Source: Ehretia macrophylla (Eukaryota; Streptophyta; Magnoliopsida; Boraginales; Ehretiaceae). Taken from it: 64,000 nucleotides of DNA. Shown one piece after another: positions 37,960 through 50,613 of this stretch; position 1 is the first letter of the stretch; each line of letters opens with the position of its first letter. The notes beneath the pieces are model-generated. The model searched no databases. It saw nothing but the letters and a program-made list of their open reading frames with translations, and had not been told where the DNA came from. The stretch spans positions 29,765,732 through 29,829,731 of the forward strand of contig CM075775.1 of assembly GCA_037974665.1 (NCBI GenBank). The letters are read 5' to 3'. The position numbers and the translations under genes were made by a program.

Positions 37960-40900
37960 CCATGCTATAGCCCAAATATGTATTTTACCAAATACTGGGC
38001 TAGAATGGTTCCTAAATAAATGATTAGGAATGAAAACCTATAAAATTTATGTTGAAAACAACCCTACATATTTAATTATGAATACTTCCAAAATCATTGT
38101 GGGACATGAAAAAAACACACTTAATTTCGAAATAAGAAGTTGCAAAGAATCAATGTTAACAAAAGACCCTGAAATAATTTTTACCTCTTGTTTTAGAGAA
38201 AAAAAGGTTTTGTCATATAGGTTATGATGATGTTGAAAATGACTTTGTCCATGTGTCACACGATTAGATTAGTTAGACTTTTTAAAAATTGAGTTAGGGT
38301 TAAAGATTTGCAAATTTAAGAAATTATTGTCAAGGCGATGTTAAGAGGAGGGAGAGGCTCGTAGAACCTAATACAAGAGGTATTAGTATATGTGCTTGTG
38401 AGAGTGAATGATTTTTCAACACCACCATAAGAGTTTGATAATGCTCATATAGAGCTTGTGAAAGCATGTGTGTGGCTTACCTCCAAAGAGTAGAGAAAGT
38501 TTCTTTTTATAGCCAGTTCAGTGTCGCTATGTCTCCTTAGTAATCATTGTGCATTAATTGATAATGGACACTTATTTCTACCTTTATAGGAAATCGTGAA
38601 ATTATGTTAGAAATATTATATGCAAATGAAGTGTACGATCGTTTGGGAAAGACAACCGTCAAGCTTCCACTGATGGGTCCTTCAACTATTCGGGGTACGA
38701 GAATCCGAAAAGAAGCCTTGTGAGTCGTCGATTGAAATCGACGGATTGATTTATTTTTTTTTGTCGCCATTGTGATGCGTAATTATCAAATTAATCCTCG
38801 CTATAATAATGTTTGTGGGACCCACATATATATGTTGACTCTTTGATTGCAGCATTTTTTAACGTATTAACTCTTTACAATGTTGTTATCCTTATTTGAT
38901 TAATATGACATGGGACCCACAATGTATTATAGTATCAGTATTTGAGGGGTTAAAATGTCTATTTCACCCACACACAAAAAAAAAATCATTTACTAAATTA
39001 CCCTCGACACAAAAATATTTCAAAACTGAAATTATGTTTATATCCTTATTTGAACTCGACTATGACTAAGTTCCTCAGACAACTTCACTTCACTACTCAC
39101 CTCTTCTTCCATTCCTCTTCATTTAACGTGATAGATCAAATAAAATATGATGTGAGAAAGAGAAATTTCTATGTTAACCCATTTTCATTGCCTATTTAAC
39201 CATGTTCAAATTTATAGTATACAGGGACTCAATTACGAAAAAACAATTCCAATTACAAGTTGTTTGCTCTTTCTTCTTTATTTCTTAACGTACAAATTCT
39301 TGCCTGTGTCGCTTCAACAACTGATCTTGTTAATGCAAAATTAAGGTTAAATATTATCTTACATTTGTTTTTGGTTATCTTTTATCTTCACACACGTGGA
39401 ACTTTGTTAATATGGGTTAGGTGTTTCCTAATGTTCGCACATCTTTTTACAGTTGCAAGTTATTTTGAAGTATTGGTGGATCAAACTACGTATATGCACA
39501 TACCAACATTCACGGGCTTACGTCCGAGTCGTGGTGGTGGAATATATATAATGGAATAGATGTTATCAGACAAAGGTTACGAAAAAGTAGAAATCCAGAG
39601 TATTTATACCAAATGGGAGTTGTAAGTTTTACAAAACCGATAATTCGATTTTTTTCCTATTACAAAATTGAACCCACAGTTGAAAAAACATAATTTTATG
39701 TGTCCATAAATGCTTGTTTTGCAGCATGACTATTTTTGGACATAGGGGGCTTGGCGTTTAGAAATAAATATTTGACCAAATCATCAAATCATGGTCATCT
39801 TGGTACGCAATATACGTTGTTAGTCATGAAGCTATTTTTCGTTGATCTATCAAGAGAACAAGAGATAGCAAACCTAGGCGTGTTTATAAAGGATCCAAAG
39901 AAAAAGACAGAAGAATGTTGTAAAAGTTTGTACAAAATCTTGCTTAAACTGTGGGGATATTGCCCTATCATCTAGAAAACTATATGTTGTCATGTGCATA
40001 GCCTATCCAAGATGATAATGATGCCTCGGGTTGGGATTCAAGACTATGAGCCAATACACAAAGAATACTGTGTCTGTTTATGTGACGTATACCTTATGAA
40101 ATTGTTTCTTACTGTTATTTATTAATTGTCTAATTAAATGTAACGCTACAATATTATATATTTTGTTTTATAATATGTCAAATTTCAGATTTACACTCTT
40201 TATTATTTTTTCCAGGGAGGCCTAATGTCAAATATATATTCGTTAGATTCTGTGAATTGAAACGTTAAGAAGATACCACACATGCGCACCATTCGAAACC
40301 CATTTTAGTAATTTTTCATACCTAAGGCTACTTTCGTCTTTCTCCACAACTTTCCTTATCTAATTAGTTGGAGCCCACTTTAGTATGAGGGTGTTTTCGT
40401 CTTTTCAAACACCACTCCTTTTTTATTATTTGTCTTTTTGGTCATTTCGTTGCTAATTTGTCTTTATTCATTATTATTATTATGTTGACTAATCAACGGT
40501 ATACCAATCATTTTCGCATTAAATATGAGGGTATATTGGACAATTCGTTTTGGCCATGGTTGAACCTCTTCCCACGTTGCCATGTGTCAGTTGTCACTAT
40601 ATTATTTGTTTGTTTGTCATTCCCAATCTTACCGCATTAAATGCCACTTCCATGTTTGCAGGGGTATAAGAGTCATTTATTTATTATTTTGTCTTTATCA
40701 CACTTTTTTTTTGTTAATTATTGTCTTTATCACACTTATTAAAGCCTAGGACTTAACGAGTCCCACTATCACATGTCGCGATATTATTTGACCCCGTTTT
40801 CTGTACCCCAGATAGTAGAATTTCCCTTCACTGATATGTGTTACGTCTATTTCTTGACAGCCACATGACCTTTTGGGATTGATCAATGATTTTTTCTCTC

Positions 40901-41062
40901 ATCGGATTGCTATATACTAAATGAATCTAAAAGGAAAACCCCCGACAAAATAAGAATAGTGGGAAAATTTGAACACAGGCACACACCAATTCAGTACATA
41001 AAGGAGTTAGGGGTGTTTTGCTATTTGTCAAAAGTTGGAAATGGTGACAGATTAATTGATCA
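37960..41062. other. Intergenic; no gene supported
   Basis: AT-rich. Two plus-strand frames (39260-39559, 99 residues, hydrophobic; 39736-39975, 79 residues) resemble nothing I recognise and lack splice or promoter context. They may be chance or decayed sequence. Confidence 0.45.
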
Positions 41063-41065
41063 TAA

Positions 41066-42090
41066 GGTTGTCTCCAACAGCCTAACTATAACATGAAAAT
41101 CTCTACATGTAGGGAAGCTCTTGGAGACTTTTGTCTCCAACAGCTTCTCTAGGGATTTTCCACCATGGGTTTAGCATTTCAACATGTGGAGATGCTGAAT
41201 CCATGCCCTAAACTTTAAAAAACATCTGACAATCTAAAAAAAAAAAAATGCTGGTCCAAAAAAAAAAGCTTATGACCGTTGGTTTCACACCATATTTCAA
41301 CTAAAAAATCTATTCTTATGCAAATACACACAAAGCTGTGAAAAAAAAATAAAAAAAACAACAACAATATCAAAATCAGAAATCAAACCCCAGGTAACAC
41401 AATTTTTTTTTTGAAAAAATTTGAGTTTGTTTTTTGCAAAAAAAAAATAGTGAGGGATTTGAGGTCAGCATTACTTACATTATTGCTGTGAGATGGAATG
41501 GGTGAGGGGTCTTGCCGTGAGTGAGGGATTTGAGGTCAGCATGTTGTGGTGAGTAAGATTGGGGTCGAGGGTATAGTGGTGAGTAAGGGATATGGGTAGA
41601 TGTTGTAGCCATGGGTGGGGATTTCGGTTGCCATGGGGATTTTGGTTGCAATGGTAGTATTGGTTTGTTTTTATGATGCACACCGTGGAATTGGGTTAGC
41701 TTAGATGAGGGATTGTGTTTTTGTGGTTGGGATTATCTTTTTTTTGTTTAAATAAAAAGTTTTATAATAAAAAATATTAGTAATTAAAAATAAAAAATCA
41801 TCAAAAATAATTTAACAAATATAAATAAAATATATAATAATAAAGTTTAAATTAAAATAATATATTTAATTAAAATCAGGAAAGATTTTGGAACAAAAGA
41901 AAAATGATTGATCTGTAAAATAGGGAAGCTGTTGGAGTGAAACTGAAATAGGAATTCCCTAAAACAAAAGATTGAGTAAATGTAGGGAAGCTGTTGGAGT
42001 GAAACTGAAATAGAAAATCCTTAGATGTAGAGAAATTGTTAAAAATCTCTACATGTAAGGAAAAAAATAGAGAATGTATTGGAGCTGGCC
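41066..42090. mobile_element. PIF/Harbinger-like non-autonomous element
   Basis: Ends GGTTGTCTCCAACA and TGTATTGGAGCTGGCC are imperfect inverted repeats, both flanked by TAA (41063-41065 and 42091-42093), a 3-bp duplication typical of PIF/Harbinger. Subterminal AATCTCTACATGTA occurs at both ends in inverse order. Inside are poly(A) tracts, a GATGAGGG/GTGAGGG-rich patch and a direct repeat of GTGAGGGATTTGAGGTCAGC (about 41452 and 41522). No transposase. Confidence 0.6.
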
Positions 42091-42236
42091 TAACATAAAT
42101 GTTGGGATTGTTTGGGACAAGAAGTTTTTCGTGAACAATTTCGTATTCAATTAAGTTTCCTTTTGCGTAGTTACGATTCTTTATATTCTTTGCTTGATTG
42201 CCCTTTTAAGGTGGCCTGGTTTCTAAGTAACCTTGT

Positions 42237-42625
42237 AGGGAGAATGACGCAAATAGTCTTTATTATTTTTTAAAAAAAAATTTAAATTTTTTTTTATAGT
42301 ACAAAATTAGTCAATTTAATTTTTATTTTTTTAAGAAAAATTAAATTTGTTTTTATTGTTCAAAATTAGTTAATTTAGTCTTTATTATTTTTTAAAAAAA
42401 TTTAAATTCGTCTTTATTGTTCAAAATTAATCAATTTAATCCTTATTTTTTCTAAATAATTTTAATTTAATCCCTATTATTTTCATATATAATTCAAATT
42501 AGTCCTTAATGTTTTAAAAAAAATTGTGACTAAATTAAAATTGTTTGGAAAAAATAAAAATTAAACAATAAAATTGAATTTAAAATTTTAAAAAAACAAT
42601 AAAGATCATTTGTGTAATTTTCCCT
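42237..42625. mobile_element. MITE of 389 bp with 8-bp target duplication
   Basis: Ends AGGGAGAATGACGCAAAT and ATTTGTGTAATTTTCCCT are inverse to each other with a few differences; similarity extends about 50 bp. AACCTTGT flanks both sides (42229-42236 and 42626-42633). The interior has three copies of a unit of about 60 bp with CAAAATTAGTCAATTTAAT. Family is uncertain (hAT by duplication length, MULE-like by end sequence). Confidence 0.78.
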
Positions 42626-42633
42626 AACCTTGT

Positions 42634-44232
42634 TCAAGGTTTTAGACTTCGCTTTTAGTGAAAAATGTACCCATCTTATGCCGAGTCGTGTCGGAAACGA
42701 AGTTAGTAACATGCCTTGACTGATACACAAAACCCACATACAAGTACAAATAGTTTCTTCCCCTTTTTTCCCCCTTCATTTGTTGTCTGTTCCTTTTGAA
42801 ACCTGTTTGTGGAAGGGTAGACAACGAATCAATTCTGAAGTGCAAAAAACTCTTTCACATTCGCGTGGTAGTGCAATAATCGAATAACTCCTTTTTATTT
42901 ATAAGAATGTAATTTATTGTATTTTTATGGCCGATAATAACGGGAGATTTTTTACCACATAACTATAAACTATGTGAAACAATTAGATTCTAATAGTCTT
43001 ACATAATGTAATATATAATTTTAACAAACATTGAATTTCTTTTTGTAATTGCTGATGACGTCCAGACGGCAACTAAGGGCGTCTGAGCGTCATTTTCACA
43101 AGTCTACTCAAAGACGAAGGAGTCCGAGTGTTCTTGATTAGCCTTAAGCATCGGCCAAAGGCTCTCAGGTGTCATCACACACTGGTTCCCCAGAGACGAT
43201 GGTGCTCAAGCACCTACCACATTGTTCCTAAAGCATGGCTTATGTAATATCCCATATCGGTAGAAGATAGTGTTTGTACGTAGTTTTTAATAGGTGTTGT
43301 GGTATTATGAATAACTTGGATTAACCATTTTGAGTCGATAAAAAAGAGGGTCCAAGTAATTATTTGTATTGTTTACAACACCAGCAGTCTACCTGTAGAT
43401 TTGAAGTTATGGGCTCTGGAAGTGACAATTTAACTTTCTCACACCATGATATTTTGTGCATTAGCATTGTATAACTGGGCCTTTCATAGTTGTTTCAGTT
43501 TTTGCATATTGAATAGCTACTAGGGACCCTTTTTCCCTTATCTCTCATCAAAGTGTTGTAAACAATATTTGTAATCTTGCGTTCGAGAATCAATGAATCC
43601 CTTGCTTAGTTAGCAAAAAAAAAAAAAAAGTCCTCGGGCAATGGTAGTTGACATTTGGAGTACAAAATTAACATATATCTGTTTGGTTTCAGCATCTATC
43701 AATCGCACCATATTAATTTGCTTAGGCATACAGTTCTTGCAGGAACATTGTGTACAGTACATATCAAGCATTAGAACTTAAAAATCACTAACAATATACA
43801 ATGCTTCGGAGAAGATAAGTGCAAATTCATGAGAGAAAATTATCAGAATGCTCAATCCATTCAAATAGGCTTATCTATCTACACAGTTCAAAAAGAAAAA
43901 GAAAGAGTTCTCTCTGTACAAGGCTAAACTTCATGTCCCTTAGAGAGAAACATTAGGAAAGGCACCAGGGTGTCCATCAATTGAAGAGTGTTCATTCATA
44001 GTGCTAAACGAGCATTGCTAGATATCACATCTTCATTCCTTCATCCTTCATGTATAATAGAACTTTTATCATATATACGAGAAATTTGACGTTCAATACA
44101 TGAACTCTTACCATACAGAGGAGGGTGAAAGGATGACATAAAACATTGCTCGTGCTAAACTCACTGTAACCAAATCCATTCATCCAATCCCTGTTGAAAC
44201 ATAATTTCCTAAAACCAAAATGGAAGAATGAG
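42634..44232. other. Intergenic; possible retroposed transcript ending at 43625
   Basis: No gene is supported. A stretch of more balanced composition (about 43060-43610) ends in a run of 15 A after TTAGTTAGC, as a processed retrocopy or LINE 3' end would. Its source is not recognised. 43640-44230 may include the 3' UTR of the DUF868 gene. Confidence 0.4.
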
Positions 44233-45141
44233 CTAGTCAGGGTTCTTAGAGGCACAAATTAACAGAGAGAATCCAACTTTGCCTTGTTCATTTTGCTCCA
44301 ATTTTTTCTCCTCTAACCACAACCTGCTATCCAATCCACTCCTTGTCCTAAACATAAAGACAGCAAATCCAGATGATGAATTGAAGAACCAATTATGAAT
44401 ATCCCACATCATATCAACCAACACACCATCCACAAAAATCGTCTGATTTCCGCGAAAATTCCACTGCAATCTCTTCACTTGGATCACATTCTTCTTGTCA
44501 ATAAAAACGGATAATATAGAATTCTTTAATCCCTTTTGATCTTCAATGCACTTGATCACAATGTCATGAATTGTTCCAGTGTCACAAAATCTAGCCTTGG
44601 TTGAATAAACAGCATTGCCTGAAAAGTATTCGCTGCGCGAAAACAGTGAAGATTTTGCCAATTGTTTGTCAGATATTCGTTTCTTCACATCCATTTCTGC
44701 TTCTTCCATGTCTCCAAGAACCAGGCCGGGCTCTGAATTAACCAAAACCATAAGGTAAAAGCCATTGCTTGGTTCTGGTCCATCGCCATAGGTAGCACGC
44801 GAAAGATCCCACAAGACATCGATCCTTGAATCGCCTGATTCGAATGCTTTCATGCCTTTGAGCTTCTGAAACTGCCTGGAATTTTTGCTGAATTTGGCAG
44901 GTGAACATGGGACAACATCACTGATTCCAATTGCGAAACCTTGATCTGTGATATTGAACCAGGTGATTTTGATCAAGAATTGCTTCTGAGACGAGAGTTT
45001 GACTTTATACATACACACAACTACTTCTTGGACTGCAGGGATCATGTTAGGAGAAAGATAAGCCTGATTTGAAGGCCCTAAACAGTATGCATCCGATACC
45101 TTAATCGCGTTTTCGCTGTAACAAATTGCTAAGTTTCTCAT
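44233..45141 (-). CDS. DUF868 family protein (PF05910), plant-specific
   Basis: A single-exon gene of 302 residues, near the usual length of the family. I start it at the ATG at 45141 (MRNLAICYSENAIKVSD), which matches the usual N-terminus of DUF868 proteins; no ATG lies further upstream in this frame. Family marks: WDLSRATYGDGPEPSNGFYL (111-130), a hydrophobic strand-rich middle, FVDGVLVDMMWDIHNW (236-251) and VFMFRTRSG (261-269). No signal peptide or membrane helix is apparent. The biochemical role of the family is not established to my knowledge. Frame intact, so likely functional. Neighbours are repeats only. Confidence 0.93.
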   Translation of the reverse strand: MRNLAICYSENAIKVSDAYCLGPSNQAYLSPNMIPAVQEVVVCMYKVKLSSQKQFLIKITWFNITDQGFAIGISDVVPCSPAKFSKNSRQFQKLKGMKAFESGDSRIDVLWDLSRATYGDGPEPSNGFYLMVLVNSEPGLVLGDMEEAEMDVKKRISDKQLAKSSLFSRSEYFSGNAVYSTKARFCDTGTIHDIVIKCIEDQKGLKNSILSVFIDKKNVIQVKRLQWNFRGNQTIFVDGVLVDMMWDIHNWFFNSSSGFAVFMFRTRSGLDSRLWLEEKKLEQNEQGKVGFSLLICASKNPD

Positions 45142-45301
45142 GGTAGAGCAAACCAAAATTCAGAAAAAAAAAACTCAGATATTGAATCAATTCGTTAAAA
45201 GAAACCTTTAATAACTTAGTAGAATTTTGAGAGATCAACGGGGGTACAGATGCTTTATTTATCAGCAGGTAGAGATAGCAGGGAGGGGGGTGCATATGTG
45301 A

Positions 45302-45311
45302 GATATATAGA
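45302..45311 (-). promoter_or_regulatory. Possible TATA box of the DUF868 gene
   Basis: On the minus strand CTATATATC, about 160 bp above the ATG. A second candidate, GATAAATAAAG (about 45252-45262), lies closer. Confidence 0.4.
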
Positions 45312-45319
45312 CAGTGATT

Positions 45320-46840
45320 TTATCCCTTGCTGTTGCTCAAAGAAACTGTAGAGCTTGAAGGTTATGGAAGTCTAGACGTGTGTGCCTTTCTTTTGTAGCC
45401 TACTTGTAACTGAATCGAAACTTTATGGCCAGAATTCTAGACTCGTACGAAATGAGTTATGTTCCGGATACAGAATTTTAAACTTGCAAATGAAATTAAT
45501 GTTATAAATTTAATAATAGTTAGTTTGAATTTCATATCTATTGGTTCATAATAGTTAAATTGAAATATTACTTGAATCATAATACTAACTTATAAATTAT
45601 TCATTTGTCACGGTCTTCTATCAATATAAGCTATTACAAATGAGTATGAGAATAGAAGGCTCTATCCAATGGTGGATTCATTCTTAGGGTCTATTTGACC
45701 TAAGTTTTAAACACTTAAAAGTACTATATAAGAGTTAAGAAGAGGAAGATAATCTGTTTGATTCATTTTTGAAAGAGTTTTTAGATTAAAATTGAAGTTG
45801 AAAAAATCTAAAAAAATAAAAAGTTCCAAAAAGGCATTTGCGAAGCTTTTTTTTTACGTAATGAGGGAAGTTCTTTGTTTTTTCTTTCTCAAATATACCC
45901 TTCTATATTTTTAAAAATTTAATATTACTTTCAAAATTTCTAAAAGCTTAATATTGTCGAATATATAACAAACAATCAACGACTTTTATTTAACAACATT
46001 TATAATCAAAGCTCAATTGTTAAAAACTATACAATTCAAAAGCTAAAATTTCACAACTAGATCAAACAGAGCCAGCCCCCCATTCAACCCAATTTTTTTT
46101 TTAAATGTGTAGTTTTTAAAATATTTTTAAATTGAAAAAGTCATTTTAACCCCTACAGAAAAAACTTCTCTATATATAAGTATTAAACGGTGTGATTTTA
46201 ACAGTTACTAAACATAAAATCTTGGATTTGGGCCCTATTAATTCATAAATTTGATTTTTACACGACATTTTCCATGGCAATCCATATTATACGACATTTT
46301 CAATGACAGTTCATCTCTAATTATATGAATATATTCTTTATCAGTAGTTCATCTCTAATTTATAAAAATCGAATATGGATTAAGAAAGGATTAAACATAT
46401 AATATTGATTGACCTAATCTGATAAGATTTATAAATTACGGAAGAGGAAACAGAAATTAATTAAATTTCCTAGTTACTTTAATTTGTCTAATGCGTTCTT
46501 AAGACGATATTACAGAAAAGGTATGAAATCCAAGCAAATTAGTTTGGTCAGACGTATACTTTAACTAATACGTGTACAGTTCACTACTATTAATTCTTTT
46601 TTTTAACGTTATAACGTTACGAAAAAATTCAAATAACTATTTTGCCATCTATTTGATAACGAGGAAAGTTGATAAGGATCATGATAAAATATTGATGGCG
46701 AAATGTTGGCCCAATAATTAAAAGGAGTCAACAGAAACCTACCAACTATACCCTATGCAACATCTGATCAATATATATCTGTTAATTATATATCTGTTTA
46801 TATGTGTTCTTTTCCATCTCAATCTCTCTATTCATGGTAC
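45320..46840. other. Intergenic; no gene seen
   Basis: AT-rich, short chance frames only. Confidence 0.5.
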
Positions 46841-46848
46841 ATTTGGCA

Positions 46849-46851
<3 letters not shown>

Positions 46852-46892
<41 letters not shown>
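46852..46892. repeat. (TA)n microsatellite
   Basis: About 40 bases of TA followed by a T run. Confidence 0.9.
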
Positions 46893-46901
<9 letters not shown>

Positions 46902-47070
46902 TTTTTCCTTTTCGGGTACATCTGGCATTACTAACTATGTAATTTTGTAAAACACATGTACCCATTTGCTTGATCAAGAGATATCTTAAGATAAAACCGT
47001 AGAAGGTTATAATTTTTTCACAAAAAAAAAAGTGCAAAAACAACCCAAGAAGCAATAATCAAGAAACACT

Positions 47071-47182
47071 CCGGCTTAAGTCCAATGGTAAAAGTACTCG
47101 ATGGCTATATGAGAGGTTGCAAGTTCGAATCTTGCTAATTACGTTATACGGCTTAGGTCTTTCCTGAATAAAAAATAAATAA
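47071..47182 (+). mobile_element. tRNA-derived SINE with 20-bp target duplication
   Basis: A box in TTAAGTCCAATGGTAAAAG and B box in GGTTGCAAGTTCGAATCTT, 3' end in AATAAAAAATAAATAA. The direct repeats AGCAATAATCAAGAAACACT (47051-47070) and AGCAATAACCAAGAAACACT (47183-47202) differ by one base. This is the insertion mark left by LINE-type machinery. No coding capacity. Confidence 0.88.
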
Positions 47183-47202
47183 AGCAATAACCAAGAAACA
47201 CT

Positions 47203-47894
47203 ATACTTAAATAAAAATAAATAAATAATCAAGCAATGTACAATCACAATAAAGACAATAAATAACTAAGGTGAAATCTGTGTTTTATGGAGTTTATGAC
47301 TCTCTCTCAAGGATTTTCTTTCTTTCTAAAGGAATATGAAGAAATGTTTTAGAAATAGTGAAAATGGTAAAATAAGGGTTGTTATTTACTTTTAAATAAG
47401 GTTATTTTTGTCTTTTAACAACTTAAGTTAATGGAGATTAACTTAAGTTAAAATAGTGATGAGTATGTAGCATTCTAAATATTATTAAAGGTTTTGCGCA
47501 ATGTTTCAAAACACAATTTCAATAAAATACAGGGAGTAGTTATGCAACTTACTTGATGCAAAACAATTATTGTTAAAACTTATTGACACCAGTCTTGATT
47601 GATCTTGCAAAATTTTAAATCTGGATTATAACATAAGCTATCTCAACTTTTTTGTGTCTCAAAGTACGAATAGTCATAATATTGAGTGAGAGGTAGTGGT
47701 GTTAAATGTGATGGTGATATATGTAACTAACTAATATTACATATAATGGTGATACGTGTTCATTTTAATGGATTTCGAATATTTTTATTGAATTTTACCT
47801 TTCTTTTTTTGTTCCGCATTCTTGTCTTGGATTATTGGATGCACTAACTACAATTACCAGTTAGGGAAAGAGAAAGGATTTCGGAGGCTAAACT
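47203..47894. other. Intergenic; no gene seen
   Basis: AT-rich DNA without supported features. Confidence 0.5.
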
Positions 47895-47902
47895 TCAGTT
47901 GT

Positions 47903-48228
47903 CAGGGGCGGAGTCAGAAATTTTTGTCAGTGGAGGTTAAAATTTATAAATTTTAAATTATAGGAATATTTTTTTTTAATAGGGGCGAATTAATTTTTTT
48001 AAATAAAAATACATAGATATCTAATTTTTTTTCAAAAAATACATAGAAATTTTAACATTTTTATGGGCCAGTGAGGGCTAAAATTCATAATTTTTGAACT
48101 ATACGAGTACTTTTATTTTTCAATGGGGGCTAATTAATTTTTTTAAATTAAAAATACACAAATATCTAATTTTTTTAAAATATATATATAAAATTTTTAA
48201 CATTTTTATAAGTCAGTGTCCGCAAGTG
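47903..48228. mobile_element. hAT-type MITE, 326 bp
   Basis: Begins CAGGGGCGGAG and ends TCCGCAAGTG, a weak inverted pair of the hAT type, flanked by a perfect 8-bp TCAGTTGT (47895-47902 and 48229-48236). The interior is a tandem duplication of about 144 bp, with CAGTG-GGCTAAAATT-like phrases at about 47926 and 48070. Confidence 0.8.
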
Positions 48229-48236
48229 TCAGTTGT

Positions 48237-50428
48237 TGGCAAGCAAATAAAGGAAAAAAAATCCGTACATGAATACCGATGAGATGACCGGACTTTTGAG
48301 AAAATTAATGTTGGGAAGACAAATGTGTTTGAAATAATAATCGCAAAATGTAGATTGAAAAATGTATTACTTTTTGATTGGATCTCTAATATCCCGTATT
48401 ATTTGTTGTAATTATTGTTGTCTGATATCTAACTTATTCGGATTGGATAAACTAATGTAATTTCATTTCTTTAATGAATTTCATTTGTCCAAAAAAAAAA
48501 AAATCAGAAGCGGATGTAAAATTTTGTTTTAGTAGAAAATATAATGTAAATATTTTTTTAAATTAGGATTAATTTATTTTTTATACTAAAGGACACATAC
48601 TTTTTAAAAAAAATTTAAAAAAAAGTAAATATATATTTCTTAAAAAAAAATTGGAACAGTAAGTGTGTAGTGGGCTACAACCTCCCTAGGCCCAAAACCG
48701 AGGGTTTCGTCGTGGGTCCCATACTGTCACCTCTTGCCAAAGGCTCATTGGATGGGCCACGGACTACAAGAGAGAGCCTAGGGCAGAAGCCTTGGCACCT
48801 AACGGCTACTTAGTTTAAGGAAAGAGACTACAGTGCATGATTCGGGGAAAGGGGAGGAGAACAGATAGGCGTCGGAAGGGGGATTGGCGCCAATCAATTC
48901 CCATGATCCATAGTCTGAATCGTTTGCATAAGCAACGACAGGCGTTCTCACAAAGACACGTTGATAGCAATTTTAAACGCTATCCTCTCTCTTAGCACAC
49001 TAACTCCTCCAACAACGGAAGCCTCATCATCCACTTATTAGAGCCCACTCAAAAAAGGGATTTTGGACTATTAGTCGAAATTTTAATTGTAAATTTTGAA
49101 GGTTTACATGTGAGTCTCATCAATATATAAAAGACGAATATCAATCCAAATTGATGGACTAATTTTTTGTTACTATTACGAATTGACAGTCTAAGCAATC
49201 TGCCTTTGTAGATTCAACTAGGAAACTTTAGTACAATTGCAACTAATTATATACCTTTGCGTGAGCCAGATGCTGGAAATGAGGAAGCAATTACCAATTG
49301 GGACCATGAAGCATGTGGCTTCTCATAATAGAGAGTAACATTGCCCCGACAAGTATGGGAGGCAGACTCTGCTCAAATGCTCTAAGTTGGTATTACTTGT
49401 GTTGCATGCAAAACTGATTGCACTATTCACTAGTGATATCCCGTATTAGTGCGATCATACTTGCACTAATGTATAGGATTTTATCAGAATTTTAAATGTT
49501 ATCTTGCAATTTATTAAATTATAATCTCATTTAAAAATTTAAACTATTTAAGAGAAATGTATCATATTTATTTATTATTTTCGACATACTATCGCAGTGC
49601 AGGTAGGATTCATTTTTTCTAATTTTAATCTTATATCTGGACAATTTTAATATTCTTAAATTAAATGGGTAGTAATAAAACTTAAACCAATAATTTTGAT
49701 TTTGATACCATATTAAATTATCATTTCACTTAAAAATTTAAATTGTTAAAAAAAAAATTCATCATACTTATTTGTTGTTATTCAATACAACTCAAGGTAA
49801 GTACGTTTGAGCCATCGAGTGGTGTTAAAGGACCACCACAATGGAGAGTCATGATTATCCGTCCCATGAGGAGACTGAAAAATCAACTCGACTTCTACTT
49901 CTGTTTTCTTTTTCTTTTTTTAATTTGGGTCATAAATTCAACTTCTACTCAGTAGTGTGCAGCGTGGACTTACTATTTTTTCAAAATTTTTGCGCATTCA
50001 TAATTCGAGTTAAAATTTATGAGTTTAGTTTAAAAACGTTATAAGTCTTACATTATTTATTTTTAATACGTGAGTTTCATATATTAATAAAATTCATATA
50101 ATATAGAGTGAATGTCAAATAACAATCTACCCTCATCGGACCCTCATCTCCTGACTGTAAAATTGGGTGCTGCAAAGGACCGACTGGATCTGTCACATCA
50201 AATTAATACTAGAATCACATAGCCCAAGTTAAGTCCTAATTTTATAGATTGCCAATTTGCCATCACTATTTCTGCCAAACAAATTAATATTTTGAAATTC
50301 AATGTGTTTTAACCAGTTGGATAAACAATTTGGAGCCTCAACACTAATGAGTACCTCACTACCACTCAAAGAATAGGAAATAGTGTAGCTGACGGGATTG
50401 TTAATTTTTTTAAGGCTGATGGTCTTCT
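48237..50428. other. Intergenic; unexplained GC-richer block at about 48690-49050
   Basis: 48505-48665 resembles another hAT end (CAGAAGCGGATG) without a clear partner. 48690-49050 is richer in GC than its surroundings, with no open frame of note, and could be a retroelement or gene relic. The rest is AT-rich. Confidence 0.4.
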
Positions 50429-50436
50429 AACATATC

Positions 50437-50605
50437 CAGTGGCGGTACTAGCGCTGGTGTGTCTTACGTTTTAAATTTTTAAAAAAATATTTATATAGTA
50501 TCATTTAAAAAAATTATCGATCCCTTTATTTTTAAAAAATTCTATATAGTATCATTACAAAAATATTTTAATTCTCTTAATATTGAATTCCTAGTTTCGC
50601 CTCTG
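50437..50605. mobile_element. hAT-type MITE, 169 bp
   Basis: Ends CAGTGGCGGTACTAG and CTAGTTTCGCCTCTG are inverted with 11 of 15 bases matching. The 8-bp AACATATC lies on both sides (50429-50436 and 50606-50613), as expected for hAT. Two internal copies of TATATAGTATCATT. Confidence 0.85.
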
Positions 50606-50613
50606 AACATATC

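Noticed and set aside
41475..41683. Pro/His-rich minus-strand frames
   Set aside because: They come from low-complexity GTGAGGG/GATTTTGG repeats inside a DNA transposon.
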